DNA of 64,000 bases from Kondoa malvinella (GCA_039545315.1 BCIM01000009.1:682001-746000), one strand, 5' to 3'. Numbered from the stretch's first letter, positions 47,732-60,354 are shown. Program-made: numbers and translations. Notes: a model not told the origin generated them from the letters alone.

Positions 47732-50063
47732 ATGTTTGCGCCTGTCTATAGACATGTCACTCGATGTGTTGTGATACCTCCTGCTGGTATACCACGGCAG
47801 GCTACTAGTCCTGTTCTACGGCTATGTTCGCAGCGCAATGCATTCAGCAGCGCATCGCATGCAACTCGACAAAGCTCATACAGTCGCTTCAAGTACAGTC
47901 ACATAAGATGGCCTACAGCTCTCCTTGTAGCTCTTGCTGTTCCGCTGCACCAGGTCCTCATCTCAGACGTCAAAGCTGAAGAGCAATTCGCGGCCGGTTT
48001 GGCGAAGAGCGAAACGCCGCAAGCCCAAGAGCAGCAAGCAGAGCAGAAGCAAGTAGAGCGAGAGCACAACATCTTTTGGCGCATCCTTTACTTCTTTCGC
48101 GACTATGTCATTGAACCGCTCAGCACGGCAAGGCGATTCTGTTATCTCGCATTCATCTTTATACCCGTTCTCGTGACTGCGCCCGTGTTGTTGCTTGACT
48201 ACTCGAAGCATGGCAAGCCTGAGAGGTGGACTACAATTTGGTGGTATCGTTTCTTGGTCAGGCAGATGGAACGTGCTGGACCTACGTTCGTCAAGGTCAG
48301 CAGAATGCTCGATTGTCACGTAGTGGCTCATAGAAGCGGGTGTTGACAGCTCGCACAATGGGCTGGCTCGCGAAGAGATTTGTTTCCGGAAAGTCTTTGC
48401 CAGATGTTTGGTCGACTACACTCCGGCGGAAAGCCTCACTCGCTCAAACATACAAGATCGCAGCTCGAGAACTCGTTTGGAAAGACCTTCGAAGAGATCT
48501 TCTCTGACTTTAATGAGGAGCCGCTCGGAATCGGAGCCGTTGCACAGGTTAGTGTGGAGGTCAATTTTGCCCGTTGGCATAACTAACTCTTCCGAGGACA
48601 GGTATACCGTGCGACACTCAACCCAGATCTCGTCCCTCAACAGTACCTTGGACCGAAACACGAAGCTGATCCATCACCGAAATCGCGAGTCGCTAGAACA
48701 ATCTTACCTTCGCCTGAAGACTACGCACCAGAAAACATCCCGAGCACCTCTCTTGCCATCAAGATCCTCCATCCAAAAGTGGAGAAAAACATTCATCGAG
48801 ATCTCAAAATCATGTCCTTTTTCGCTTCAACGCTCAACTTGATACCAGGCGTACAATGGCTCAGTCTACCAGAAGAAGTCGAAGTCTTTGGCGCCCTTAT
48901 GATGATGCAACTCGATCTAAGGACGGAATCGAGCAATCTCAGGCGATTCGAGAAGAACTTTAGGCATAAGCGGACCATCTCTTTCCCTCGACCTCTTTCC
49001 GACTATACCACTAAAGAAGTGTTGATCGAGGAGTATCAAGATGCTGTACCGCTCAAGTACTTCTTAAGCGCTGGAGGAGGACCATTTGATGAACGGATAG
49101 CTACGCTTGGAATGGATGCTTTCCTGGTTGGTCATCATCCAATTACTTGGCGAACTGGAGCTCATCCCGCTTATTTAGAAAATGCTGCTCGTTGACAACT
49201 TTGTCCATTCCGATCTTCACCCAGGCAACATCATGATCAAATTCTACAAACCAACAACCCGCAGTTGGTACCAACATTTCTTTGCCAACATTTTCGATCG
49301 CTACGAGCCTGAACCAGCTACTGTCGTTCAGCCTGGCGACCCTACAGCTGTTGAGATCGCACATCATCTTCGCGGTATAGCAAAAGAACAGGCCAAATGG
49401 CATGGCGAATTAGAAAGGCTGGATAATGAAGGTTATCAACCCGAATTGGTCTTTATCGACACCGGTCTCGTCACTGAGCTCAGCCAGAAGAACCTGAAGA
49501 ACTTCTTGGAACTCTTTACTGCGATCGCTCAATTCGACGGATATAGAGCAGGTCAGCTCATGGTCGAACGATGTCGTTCACCTGAAGCAGTCATCGACGA
49601 AGAAACCTTCGCACTCAAGATGCAACGGCTCGTCTTGAGCGTCAAGTCCCAGACATTCTCTTTGGGCAAGATCAGGATATCGGACGTCTTGAGCGAAGTG
49701 TTGCAGAACGTTCGGACGCATCACGTCAAGATGGAACCGGATTTCGTCAATACCGTCATATCGGTTTTGTTACTGGAAGGGATAGGACGACAGCTGGATC
49801 CGAATATGGACTTGTTTGCGAATGCGCTACCGGTGTTGCGTCAAGTGGGCATGCAGATTCAGACAAGTGCGATTGATAGTCATGGGTTGGACTTCAATAC
49901 CGTTGGGCAATTGGCGAAGGCAAGTCGCCGTCTTTGTTTCGTGCGATTGGTTCTGATCTACGTGCAGGTCTGGCTATACATGGAAGCCAAGAATCTGATC
50001 TCTTTGGCCACGGTCGAAATAGACGACATGGTGCTATTCGATGAGCTAACACCGTCGATATGA
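47732..50063 (+). CDS. Mitochondrial ABC1/UbiB-family kinase-like protein (ADCK2-like)
   Basis: An atypical kinase-like protein of the mitochondrial inner membrane, linked to coenzyme Q or lipid homeostasis. The ATG at 47732 gives an arginine-rich presequence. A membrane segment follows (WPTALLVALAVPLHQVLI), then a second (CYLAFIFIPVLVTAPVLLLD). UbiB motifs: FVKLAQWAGSRRDLFP (KxGQ region, Gly replaced by Ala), PLGIGAVAQ spliced to VYRATL (Ala-rich loop), SLAIKILHPKVEKNI, VHSDLHPGNIM (catalytic loop) and FIDTGLV (metal-binding Asp). Around 49126-49177 an intron separates MDAFLN-type sequence from KMLLVDNFVHSDLHP. The C-terminus is VEIDDMVLFDELTPSI. About 690 residues, ADCK2 subgroup by the long N-terminal part. 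Confidence 0.88.
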
Positions 50064-50213
50064 GGGGCGATAGGCAATGAGGGAAGCTAGTGCTACATAC
50101 TTTACAGCTGTATATAGCGATAGAGCTAGGCTTGAGCCGCTTCTCAGGAACGCGATTTTGACGATTTCGAAGCTACAGTACCTTACTTTCACCTCACCAA
50201 CTGATACACCAAC

Positions 50214-50865
50214 ATGTCAGCCGAAGCAGCAGCGAATTTAGGACTTGACGAAGCATCCAAAAAGGACCTGTGAGCTATTCTCTGTTCCTGTGGCAGCGCT
50301 CATCTCATTGCATCAATTTCTCAGTCAAGAGTTCTTAGAGATCGAACAGTCGAAAGCTCAGCAGCGTATGGTCAGTCGGAGGAGTCTTAGTTAGACGCAA
50401 ATTCTGCATACCGAAGCACTCTTCTTTGACAGAAAGTGCTTCAAATGACGGACATGTGCTGGAACAAGTGCATCCAAAATCAGCCAGGTAAGGGCAGACC
50501 GCTATTGCCCAACAGCTCTTTATCCTTATGGCTCGTTATTTTGCTCAGGCAATCGATTCTCTCGCTCAGAAGAGGGCTGGTGAGTTTTGCAGCGTCCGAC
50601 TGCTTGCAAGCGACCTTGCTCACATACGGATTACAGTATCATGAACTGTGTGGTGAGCACATTCAGTGACGTGTCCGTACTGTCGCTAATGCTTGACCCT
50701 GTAGGATCGTTTCATAGTATGCTTTGTCCTGATATCTCGCTCCAAATCTGACCAGTTCCGCTTCAGGACTCGTCGATATGTACGTGTATATGTTGAAAGG
50801 TAGTTCTCAAGCTGATAGTGTCTACAGTCATCGTCAACAAGCTTCAGAATCAGTCGCAGCATTAG
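50214..50865 (+). CDS. TIM8: Mitochondrial intermembrane-space chaperone TIM8
   Basis: A small Tim chaperone that escorts inner-membrane precursors. The spliced protein is only about 88 residues: MSAEAAANLGLDEASKKDL, QEFLEIEQSKAQQRM, KVLQMTDMCWNKCIQNQPG, NRFSRSEEGCIMNCVDRF, IDSSIFIVNKLQNQSQH. The twin CX3C motif (CWNKC and CIMNC) and the DRFID end identify Tim8. The gene needs eight exons. Three consecutive ones are microexons: 16 nt (50637-50652), 12 nt (50705-50716) and 13 nt (50767-50779). All junctions are GT..AG and in phase. The ATG at 50214 is the only sensible start; the TAG is at 50863-50865. Confidence 0.93.
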
Positions 50866-51361
50866 AGCGTATCGCAAAATGTACAATAAGCATCACTCGA
50901 CAAGGCCTCACGACAGCTATCTTTCTTCCTCTGCCAAGTATCATATCAGTCTTCTGCCTGGGTCTACTCTGCTCCCGCACTATCGCCAAGTTTAGTAACG
51001 CTCCCGCATCTTGCATCAACTTTGCACACTACTTCGGCCACATCCCTTCTTTACCTCGCCAGGCAGTATTGAACGCACCTTTATCTACACGGAATGAGCA
51101 AGACCTGCTTTCCAATCTGCTTGTCCCAAATGTTGATACCTCGACTCGGTCCCGAGCTTATCCTCTTCATAGGTCAATTGTTGCCTACTTTTCCTCCTTC
51201 GGTCTACACTATGCTCCTATCAGGCTATCTCTGCTCCTACGTCCCTGTCTATCGCTGATCTTCTTTCCTCGGCGGTTCTTCGCCTTCGGCACTTTGACCG
51301 AAGCACTTGTTTATTGTTTTGTTCCGCTCTCTTCTCGACTTTTGGCAACGAAGTGGTCGCA
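50866..51361. other. Intergenic region, pyrimidine-rich near its end
   Basis: About 500 bp of C/T-rich sequence on the plus strand, probably the TIM8 3' flank plus the promoter and leader of the next gene. The long plus frame here (50778-51374) is a reading artefact that crosses a TIM8 intron. Confidence 0.4.
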
Positions 51362-52433
51362 ATGGCGGCTGTAAAGCGGCGACGCAGTACACGACAACGT
51401 AGCTGTACACCATCAGACGCTGGCGACATTAGTATCGATATCGGTAGCAAGACACATCAAGCTTTACCTCGCCCTTCGAGAAGAAGATTCACAGAAGCAG
51501 AGTATCAAGAGGCGTTGCAGCGGTGGTATGGAGAATGGCTTGATAGGACCGTCGAGCAGATCAAGTATGAGGCGGACAAGGGTATTGCAGGATCAAGATA
51601 TTTTTGCTTGCATTGGTGGAATGTACTTCCAGCATCATCGTCAAGCAATCATGATCAAATCAAGATATACTGGCCAGCAACAAGTATGTCGGATTTTCTG
51701 TTAGGCTGTCGAGCTGTTTTGATCAAGCTTCTAGGCGAGAAACACAAGAGGTATACTGTCGCCAAATTAGCAATGCGACCCGAAGCCACAAGGAAGAAGG
51801 GAGGCCTAGGATGGGATGTCACCTGTTTACCTAGAAATCGTATGTCGATGGCTTCCGCAAAAGGTTGACTAAAATGGCTATCCAGTCTTTGATGTCGAAG
51901 TCGATGAGAATGAAGACCCGAAATACGACGCTCAAGGCAAGGCAATCCCATCGATATGGCACAAGATGACCATGGATCGCTTCAAGACGCACAACAAGGC
52001 CAACCCATCGTCCCCTATCATACTTCTACCGCATCTCTCGCGCGCAGAATGGCCGATACCGGCATCAGAGACCATCATCCAGCTCGCAGATACTATGACT
52101 CCAGCACTGAAGGTATATCGCACGCTCTTTTACGCTCAATCTTCTGACCGCTCGCTGTAGTGCTCCTGGTCAGACATTCTCGCAGACCATGGTCTCGGAA
52201 CCAAGCCAACAGAGCGATACATCGCTCCTGAACCAGTCCTTTTCACGCCTTCGAAATACTGCCAGATGAAGAAACCTCGCACGCTCAAGCTGCTCAGTCG
52301 TACTCAGCCAATTTTCGCCAAAAAGCCCGACAAGCTGCACAGTATTAGCGAACTCAAGCAAGAAGACAGTGAGAATGTACGACCAGCAAAGAAAGTGGTT
52401 GTGAAACAAGAAGTATCGGATGAAGTGTTTTAA
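51362..52433 (+). CDS. Hypothetical protein, probably nuclear
   Basis: The ATG at 51362 gives a basic N-terminus (MAAVKRRRSTRQRS), then PRPSRRRFTEAEYQEALQRW and YGEWLDRTVEQIKYEADKGI. A poorly defined middle (51590-51740) may hold one more intron. Clear exons follow: LFDVEVDENEDPKYDAQG, IPSIWHKMTMDRFKTHNK, LSRAEWPIPASETIIQLADT, then after a 48-nt intron CSWSDILADHGLG, KYCQMKKPRTLKLL, and a tail with PAKKVVVKQEVSDEVF (sumoylation-like VKQE). No family recognised. The stop TAA is at 52431-52433. Confidence 0.6.
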
Positions 52434-52546
52434 AGGGCTAACAATGGATTTGAAACAAGCTAATGTGTACAATTGGGAATGCGAATGAAGCGCGAACGAC
52501 TTGTCTAATGCTGTAATGCTAATGACTGTACTGATTCCAAACCGAT

Positions 52547-54024
52547 CTACGGGGATATCGCTAGCGAACTGCCTTGGTATTGTGTACCGTTCTTCACTGC
52601 GACATGGTCGATTCTTGCTCTGAGTAGACCGAGCATTGTTTGGGAGAAGACGGTAGCGACGTCGTTGACGATATCGAGCTTGTATGACACGCCTGGCTTG
52701 ACATATCTAAGGAAGTCGCAAGAGACGTTAGCAAACCGAAAACGCTACAGCCACGAACTTACCCTGCTTCATGGCGAATAATTGTGCCCTTGCTACAAGT
52801 GACTCACAGTCAGCTCCTGCATTCGATCGGCAGGACAGACACGTACCAGTGAGCATGAGGACCACCTAAACTCTCTTGACACGGTGCCAAAGCCATATGT
52901 TTCCTCCAGTAAGGGTGCTTCGGCCTCAATTGGTTGTTAAGGGCAGTTTGTTCATGATAAGGCGTATCTCTCCATTTCGCGCAACCAGAGTCAGGCTTTA
53001 CGCGTAATCAGCTACGGATACGCAGTGCAAACGAGAGCACATACGTCTTCTGGGCATGCGATCAAAGTGTCGAGAATTTCGAATGCCATAGGTGAGCGAC
53101 GGAACATCATTACGCCTGTGTTGATATGCCAATCGACCCAGTAGTCCGTGGAAGCGCAGAGGGAAATGTCGTCGTGCATGCCCCATCTAACCATTAGGTC
53201 GTGTATCGAATAGGTTTGGTCGTAGATTACTATTGAGGATAATCAGTCTTCTATTCTAGAGATCGCAGTATGCGACTTACAAGCATCCGAGTCGAGGAAC
53301 AGAACAATCTCGTACTTGTCCAACGCTTTTCTGATAGCTGGCATTTTCCTGTTTGTATCGGATCAATATGTGCTGTTGAGGGGTGAACAAGCAGCCTACC
53401 ACCACGTGATATGCCTGTACTGTACATCGTTCGGTACAATCGCTTCCAGCCTTTCATATTGATAGCCATATCTTTGCGAGTAGAGAACATTTGCCAAGAC
53501 TGAATTCGCATAGAAAGGCAAAGAGCTAAAGTTGGTAGCTTGGTTACCAGTCTGGAGATAAGGTGTAAGGTCACGGTTATCGACTTGTAAGATGAGGATA
53601 TTTGATGGGTCGACTTTGGTGAAATTGGCAGCTGTTAGACCAGCGCTTGGTTCTTGTACAGCGTGTGGTAGACCGCTCGCAGCCAGCTAACAAGGCAGGT
53701 TTAATATAGCTCGTGTGAAGGCACAAATATAGCACGTACGCGAGTTAGGTATGTTCCTGCAATTGGTTTGATTACTTGTTCGCCATGTTCTGCGCCGAGG
53801 AAGAAGAGGATGGAAAGTATAAGAACTGCCGATATGCAGGCTAGTAGTGTGCGATATGAGCGAAGCTTATTGACTGGTCGTAAAGGTAGTGCATCAAAAG
53901 CTTCTTTATCGTCGTGTAGCTGGAAGGAAGCTTTCTCTTGGATAGGTGAATAGTCCGAGTACTACATTGACAGATATTGAGGATCTGCACGTGTGGACTG
54001 ATAAGGGATATCGCGTACACCCAT
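52547..54024 (-). CDS. Type II membrane glycosyltransferase (nucleotide-sugar transferase fold)
   Basis: The first coding exon is just ATGGGT (54019-54024), spliced to YSDYSPIQEKASFQLHDD. A signal anchor follows (LLACISAVLILSILFFLG) and a stem. The catalytic domain has NILILQVDNRDLTPYLQ, LPFYANSVLANVLYSQRYGY, HITWKMPAIRKALDKYE, and a metal-binding motif in IVLFLDSDA. Then GMHDDISLCAS, WHINTGVMMFRRS, DTPYHEQTALNNQL and a C-terminal domain ending QYQGSSLAISP. The pattern recalls GT34/GT77-type Golgi transferases, but I cannot assign the family firmly. The frame is open upstream to an ATG at 54348, which would add a second hydrophobic stretch; the shorter form is preferred. Confidence 0.72.
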
Positions 54025-54565
54025 TGTTTGGCCAGCCAAGAGATTTGGGAAAGGTGAATGCGAGAAGATGCAGCAGGAGCCAAGAAGTGAACGACACAGA
54101 AAGAGAAACAAAACAACAACAGCCAAAGACAACGTGGATCTAGGAAGATCTTCTGAAGCGGCTAAAGCAATCGAATTCCGATAAAATTTCAAAGAGTCCG
54201 TTGAACGAACGACGTCGGCAAGGTAGCATGACGCGCGAAAGTCACGGAGTAGTGCCTTTTTGTGCACGCTAGTATCATTTGGAGAAGTCCGACGTGACAG
54301 AATGCGAGGCGTATCCCATATCAGAAATGGCATCAAAGCAGAGAACATCGCTGGTCATGGTCAAGATGCTTCTTAATTTGCTTCGACGACCTGTCGCATT
54401 TCCGCCGCTTGCCCTGTAGCATCTAATACCCTATCTGGTCTACTTGAAACATACCAGAGCGCTCTGTATACCGTACCTTGACTGCGTAGCACAAGGCGAA
54501 ATCATTATATTCACCTCATCGAGCGTATCACTACACCCCGATAACAGCACAGCAAACACTTTAAG
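54025..54565. other. Divergent intergenic region
   Basis: About 540 bp between the glycosyltransferase (minus) and PUS4 (plus). The minus frame 54348-54025 is open but is considered leader sequence. No other element is seen. Confidence 0.4.
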
Positions 54566-55758
54566 ATGCCAAAAGCAGGAGCTTCCGCAGCCTATCCGAT
54601 AACTACAGGCGGTTTGCTAGGCGTTCATAAACCATCCATGATGCTTTGCATGCCCATGCTCAACGATCTCAAGCCGCTTTTCGCTGAATCGCCTATCTTC
54701 GCCTTTCCGGATCCTTTTGCACAAAGCGGGGGCAAGAATACAAAGCGCAAGAGGCAGAAGAATGTCTTCAAATTGGGTCAAGGAGGGACTTTGGACGAAT
54801 TGGCTTCTGGTGTGCTAGGTGAGAGCGACTGTCCCATAAATTGTCTCGTACTGACTTGTTCAAGCGTAGTACTGGGTCTCGGAGCTGGCACGAAACAACT
54901 AGGCCGCTTCTTGGAATGCTCAAAGGTCAGCGAAGATCTTTGCTAATCAGTGTCAAACTGATTCGTAAGGACTATCGGCTGACAGGAGTACCGCGCTATT
55001 GGTCTCTTAGGCACATCAACAGACTCGTACGACAGCCAAGGCAAAGTCGCGCATCGCAAACCGCACACGCACATCACCCGCGAAGCGATTGAAACCATCC
55101 TCCCTCAATTCAGAGGTGAAATCACTCAAATCCCACCCATCTTTTCCGCTTTGAAAATGGACGGGAAAGCGTTGTACGAATACGCTCGAACAAACACACC
55201 TTTACCTAGACCTATTGAAGCGCGTAAAGTGACGGTGCATGAATTGGAATTGGTCAATTTCATACCTGCGACTGAACATGCTTATGAACCGCCGAAAGAA
55301 GCTATGGATTGGAAATATGTGCAAAAGTTGGAACGATTGGTGGAAGAATCAAAAGGGGAACAAGTACCTGATGAGAAACCGGAACCGGTAGAGGATGTTC
55401 CTGCTGCTGCTTTCGAGATCAAGATGAAGGTATCTGGTGGGACATATGTGAGAACGAGTGAGCATTCTTCTTCATCGGTCATACAAGGACTTGAATTGTT
55501 TCGACGACAGTCGTGCACGATATTGCACAAGCATTGGGATCAGCAGCGCACGTCGTTCTATTACAACGCACCCGACAAGGCGATTTCGTACTAGCCAAAG
55601 ACGACGACGAACTAGCAGATGGTCAACAGCGATCAATGGATTGGCAAATCCTTCAAACAGCGATAGATGAGAAAAAAGCTCGTGTTGGACCACGAAGTCA
55701 AGATATCCAGCCTTGGGAAGAGGAACTTCTTAGGGTTGTAGAGGTTGTAGAGAAATGA
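54566..55758 (+). CDS. PUS4: tRNA pseudouridine-55 synthase (TruB/Pus4)
   Basis: Converts U55 of the T-loop to pseudouridine in tRNAs. The ATG at 54566 leads to GGLLGVHKPSMM, then QGGTLDELASGVL spliced to VLGLGAGTKQL; GTLD holds the catalytic aspartate. KEYRAIGLLGTSTDSYDSQG, ITREAIETILPQFRGEI and IPPIFSALKMDGKALYEYAR are the usual TruB motifs. FEIKMKVSGGTYVRT is spliced to IVHDIAQALGSAAHVVLLQR. The C-terminus ends RVVEVVEK. Four introns at most; about 340 residues, similar to yeast Pus4. Converges with the cyclophilin gene, 32 bp between stops. Confidence 0.93.
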
Positions 55759-55790
55759 TTGTTACAATTGTATTACACTTATTATGCATA

Positions 55791-56741
55791 TCATGGTTGT
55801 TGTTCTGCTAATGGGTTGGCGTGTATTGTGACCTGTCAAATGATCTACTTGAGCACCTCAACGAGAGGAACGCATAGCAAAGCTGTCTGACCTTGTTCAG
55901 CTTGATTTCATGCACTGGTCTGTTTTTCGCGCCGACTGGCACCTTTTCCATCGCGTCTAATGTTGAATCTGCTCCATCTATCACTCTGCGCAAAAATGTA
56001 AGCACAATGTGGGCGGAAAAGAGGGGCTAGACTTACTTTCCGAAGATGGTATACTTGCCATCGAGATGCGGTTGTTTCGCATAAGTGATAAAGAATTGGG
56101 CCTGTGAACAACTGGAAATCCACACCCAAACGAGTTGAGATGAAAGCAGCAGGCTCACCTTATTCGAGTCAGGTCCTGAATTTGCCATTGCGACTATCCC
56201 TCGATTATTGAACTGTTCAGACGGTTGGTCTGAATTCGCACAAGAGCGAACCTCAGACTGCCCGACGAACCTTTAACGTTGATCTTACTTCATCAGGAAA
56301 CGGTCTGCCCCATATTGATTGTCCTCCTTTGCCTGTTCCTGTTGGCTGTGAGACAGGATGAGAGCTTAGCGACACACTGCGCAAAGCAAGGTTCTTGCTC
56401 ACGTCACCCGTTTGTATCATGAAGCCTTTCATGTTGCGATGCCATATACATCCATCATACTAACGTTCCTTGAGTACGAAGGGAGAGATAGCTCGAGGAG
56501 AAAGACACACTTTGCCAGAAGCGCATAAAGCGAGAAAGTTCTCTGCAGCTTTCGGTGTAGCTTCGCAGAATATTTCAATCTGAGAGAGAGGAGAAGAGAA
56601 GGGTGCTATAAGACAAAAAGATGCAAGACATGACACCAGTCGGTCGCACTTTGAGTTCGCCCAAGTTGGTATCCAGCGTTACGGACTGAAGAAAGCATTA
56701 GATTACTGTGTCTGTACCAGCTAGAAAGGCAGACGCACCAT
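55791..56741 (-). CDS. Cyclophilin, PPIL3/Cyp10 type peptidyl-prolyl isomerase
   Basis: Probably spliceosome-associated. The first exon is only the ATG (56739-56741), spliced to [13 protein letters not shown]. Subsequent short exons give [97 protein letters not shown], and [18 protein letters not shown] with the last exon [12 protein letters not shown]. The active-site Arg (HRNMKGF) and the FFITY region are present. Identity to the PPIL3 subgroup rests on the TIHANP end. At least seven exons. Its start lies 76 bp from the divergent CTF18 start, implying a shared promoter. Confidence 0.92.
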
Positions 56742-56817
56742 GTTGAGGGAGTGTTGGCTGTTGCTGATTGACCGAGTTGCATATATTTCAGAGCAAAACA
56801 ACGAGTCTCGCAAAGAT

Positions 56818-59800
56818 ATGACTGCAGTGACTGATCTGAACGGCTTAGGTGAGTCCTATTGCCCTGCTGTGTCGGCGGCCAGTCTGATGCAATCGTGTTC
56901 GTGTGTCAATCAGGTCGCGACAAGATGTCTACAATGGAATTCGAGCTGGATGAAGACTTTCTCGCTCCTGAACCTGTTACTGCTCCTTCTGAACATGCTG
57001 TCCTTGCCTCCGCTGCCCCAAACACGGCTGCTGTCAATGGATCGCCTGAACCTATCGCGTCAACTTCGCGTCAAACAGATGTTGTAGCCGAAGTCAGAGC
57101 TACCAAACGACCCAGGCTAGATCTGGACTATGAACTAGATCAAGATTTCGGTGCTGTTGAGCCTGAAGAAGCAGCGAAAGATGATTTGTCAAGCTCGGTA
57201 CAAGAACTCATGCAGTCTCAATCTGCTCAGAGAACAACTATGGCTGCTAGACCTGCTTTCTCCGTGTCGAATCTCGATTTGGGAGATGGGAGACAGTATA
57301 GTGCTTCTGTTACTGCTACGACTTTTGATGGTAAGAAGATTACATTCAAGCGTAGACCACAAAGATCTATACAACAGCTTAGCGTTCGTCCGGTCCTTTC
57401 TTCGCATTGTAATGTGCTAAAGAGTGAATCGGAAGGATAGTCAGAGAAATCTTCTGCCCTCACTGCATTCTCTAAACGCGCAACCCAACTACTCGAACGA
57501 CCCATTCACAAGATCCTAGATGAGATAGAACATGACCGATTAAACCCTCCACCTGCACCTGTGGAACCTTTGACGGAAGCCAACCTTGCTCGAGTGGACA
57601 ATAGAGGAAAAGGAAAAAAGAAGGAAAGCGAAATGTGGACGGATCGGTATAGACCTAAGAAGTTTACTGATTTGTTGGGCGATGATGTGCGTCATTTGTC
57701 TCCTCCCAAATCGAGGGTGAGTAGATTAATGGTTTGCACAGCGGATGAATCGAAGTGCCATGTCCTGGTTAAAAGAATGGGATTCCTGCGTCTTCAAGTC
57801 GAGCGATGCAAGAAACGCAAGGAAGAAAGCTATGGCTGCTGAAAGACGAAAGAAAGCTCGGCATGATGCAACGGCTGGTGCGGAAGATAACGTGCGTGGA
57901 CTTGCTTGATTTGTGCTTTCGAGTACTAACTGATGCATGCTAACGCACAGGTTCCGGAAGATCCACTTGGAAGACCATTAGAGAAGATCATGCTGCTCAG
58001 TGGTCCACCAGGTTTGGGCAAGACTACTCTCGCGCATGTGTTGGCTCGACAAGCGGGTTATCAAGTACACGAAATCAATGCTTCGTGCGTCATGAGTTTC
58101 TCCTAGCCTCTAGAAGGCTTGGTCTGATGTCTGGCTTCCAGAGATGACCGGAGTGCCAAAGTCGTCACGGATCGAATTCGAGATGCGCTCGAGTCCCGCG
58201 CGCTTACTTCATTGGGAAGCATGAGCGATAACAGACCTACCTGCGTGGTCATTGATGAAATTGATGGAGCTACTGGTGGTGGTGATTCTGGATTTGTGAG
58301 AACGCTGGTAAAGTTCGTCATGGATGGTAGTAAAGTGCCTAGGAAAGGTGGTCAGTACTGGAGTTGCTTTGCGAGGTTCTCGCTGAGTGTGTCAACTGTG
58401 TCGACAGCATTCAAAACGAAAGGCAAGAGAGAGAACAAACCGCTGATGCGACCTATCATCTGTATCTGTAATGATCTGTAAGCTTTTCCTCCTCGCTGTA
58501 CAGATTTGTCTGACAGTCATCCAGATACGCGCCCGTGCTTCGACCTCTTCGTCCATTAGCTCGCATCGTTCGCTTTACAGCACCAGCTCACAACTCGCTC
58601 ATCACCCGTCTACGATCTATATGCGAAGGCGAGAACCTCAGCACCGATACAAAGAGTCTTACAGCGCTTGTCAATGTAGCCGAAGGAGATATGCGGAATT
58701 GTCTCAATACTCTACAGGTCTGACTTGTCTTTGATTGCGGTAATTGTGGTTGACGAGGATGCAGTTCATCAAAACGAAAACATCTATCGTTGATGAGAAG
58801 ATCGTCAAGGCTGCTACTGTTGGTATGAAGGATACAGGAACTTCTGCTTCAGCCGTCTGGGATCGTTTGTTTCGAATACCTGTCAACAAGAAGGGCAAGA
58901 ATCAAGGTAGGTTTTTGTGGGTCAAGTCAGAGAAGATGACTGATTGTGAATTTAGGAGATGAGAAGTATGTCAATCGGCTAGTCAAGGATGTCTCAACAT
59001 GTGGTGAATACGACAAGCTGATACAAGGTATGCATCACCTGATCCACGCGTCACTCGGCTGACTTGTCTGTGTACAGGCTGCTTCGAGAACTATCCGCTC
59101 TGCAAATCGCCGACAGATGGCTGGAAGAGTATCAGTAAAGCGCTCGATTGGATCGCGTTCTACGACCAGCTCGATGGGAATCTCAAATCTGAGCGGAATT
59201 ACGAGCTGTATCCTTACATTCCTTATTCTTTCGTGCACTGGCATCCTCTGTTCGCAAGCCATGCGAATAAGTCTGTCGAATGGCCAAAAGCGGATTATGA
59301 GGTATGACATTGCAATTATTATCGCCAGAAGTGCTGATACGCTGCATAGGCCTACATTAAGAAAGCAGCTCATCAAGAGATAGCAGAAGCTTTCACAAAG
59401 AATGTTCCAACAACAACAAGAACCTCATTCAGTGCAACAGACCTCATCGGTGAACTTGCGCCTCTTCTCGTCCGCATCCTCTCAGCCGATGTCAAGCTTG
59501 TAAGCAATCATGTGCTTTGCTGTTGAAATCTACTGAGCCATGCTTGCAGATCAATGGACAAACAGCGAAAGCTGAAGACAGACGCGCGCTGGAGAAAGTC
59601 GCCCAGATCATGTTTTACTTTGGTCTATCATTCGTGCAGGAGAAGAATGAAGATGGGCAATTCGCGTACAAGCTTGAGCCGTAAGTCGAGAATCATCACC
59701 ATACGCTTCTGTCTAATCTGGTGCAGAGCACTTGATGTTTTTGTTCACTATGATGGCAAGCGCGCAGCAGATATAGCTCCGTCTAGGTATTCCATGCGTC

Positions 59801-60354
59801 ACAACATCGCGCAGCAGGTCCGTCTTATTCGCACTACTCCTTCAAATAAAGCTGACACCTTTGCAGCTTGACGTCTTGTACGCTCGGAAGGCTTCGGGCA
59901 GTGATGAGGCTCCTGCGACCGCCCAGAGTATCTATGGCGCGTACAAGCAGTAAGCGCGTCATTAGCTAAGCCTCGCCAAGCTGATCTTGATTTGCAGATC
60001 TGCAATTCCCGGGGCAGGTGATAGTGTCGTTAGTTCCAAGAATGCGCGTAGCCTTGCACTGCTGATGTGTCATAGGTCGCTGCACCTGTAGACTTTTTCG
60101 GTCGGATTGTCCCACAACGGCAGGACGAAGGTGATGGTAAGCGACAGTTCGCATTTGATCCGGCATGGCTGATGATCCCAGCAGATGGCTCATCGCAACG
60201 GCCGCGCAAGAAGATCAAAGTCACCTATAAGTTCAACGAGGGTGAGCTTATCGTTATCGTTTTGTGCCTGGCGGCTGATTAAATTGCCTGAACTCAAGGC
60301 TTTTCGAATGCGGTCAAGCTGCCTATCAAGATCCAGGAGCTTTTCAGTAGATGA
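56818..60354 (+). CDS. CTF18: CTF18, large subunit of the alternative replication factor C clamp loader
   Basis: A nuclear AAA+ ATPase that loads or unloads PCNA for sister-chromatid cohesion. The ATG at 56818 starts MTAVTDLNGLG, spliced in phase to RDKMSTMEFELDED. An acidic N-terminus follows, then MWTDRYRPKKFTDLLGDD and MSWLKEWDSCVFK. Walker A is LLSGPPGLGKTTLAHVLARQ; after QVHEINASDDRS, Walker B is CVVIDEIDG. PIICICNDLYAPVLRPLRP, then LARIVRFTAP and EGDMRNCLNTLQ, are sensor regions. Downstream come FENYPLCKSPTDGW, ALDWIAFYDQLDG and the C-terminal IVPQRQDEGD and KKIKVTYKFNEGFSNAVKLP, the Ctf8/Dcc1-binding end. The stop is TGA at 60352-60354. More than ten short introns. Confidence 0.93.

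Noticed and set aside
50778..51374. 198-codon plus-strand frame after TIM8
   Set aside because: It begins in the last TIM8 intron and crosses its final exon in the wrong frame; the splice that restores FIVNKLQNQ explains the coding signal.
53962..54348. Upstream extension of the glycosyltransferase with a second hydrophobic stretch
   Set aside because: The first-exon ATGGGT with a gtacgc donor gives a normal type II protein with one anchor; the longer form would start far upstream with poor composition.
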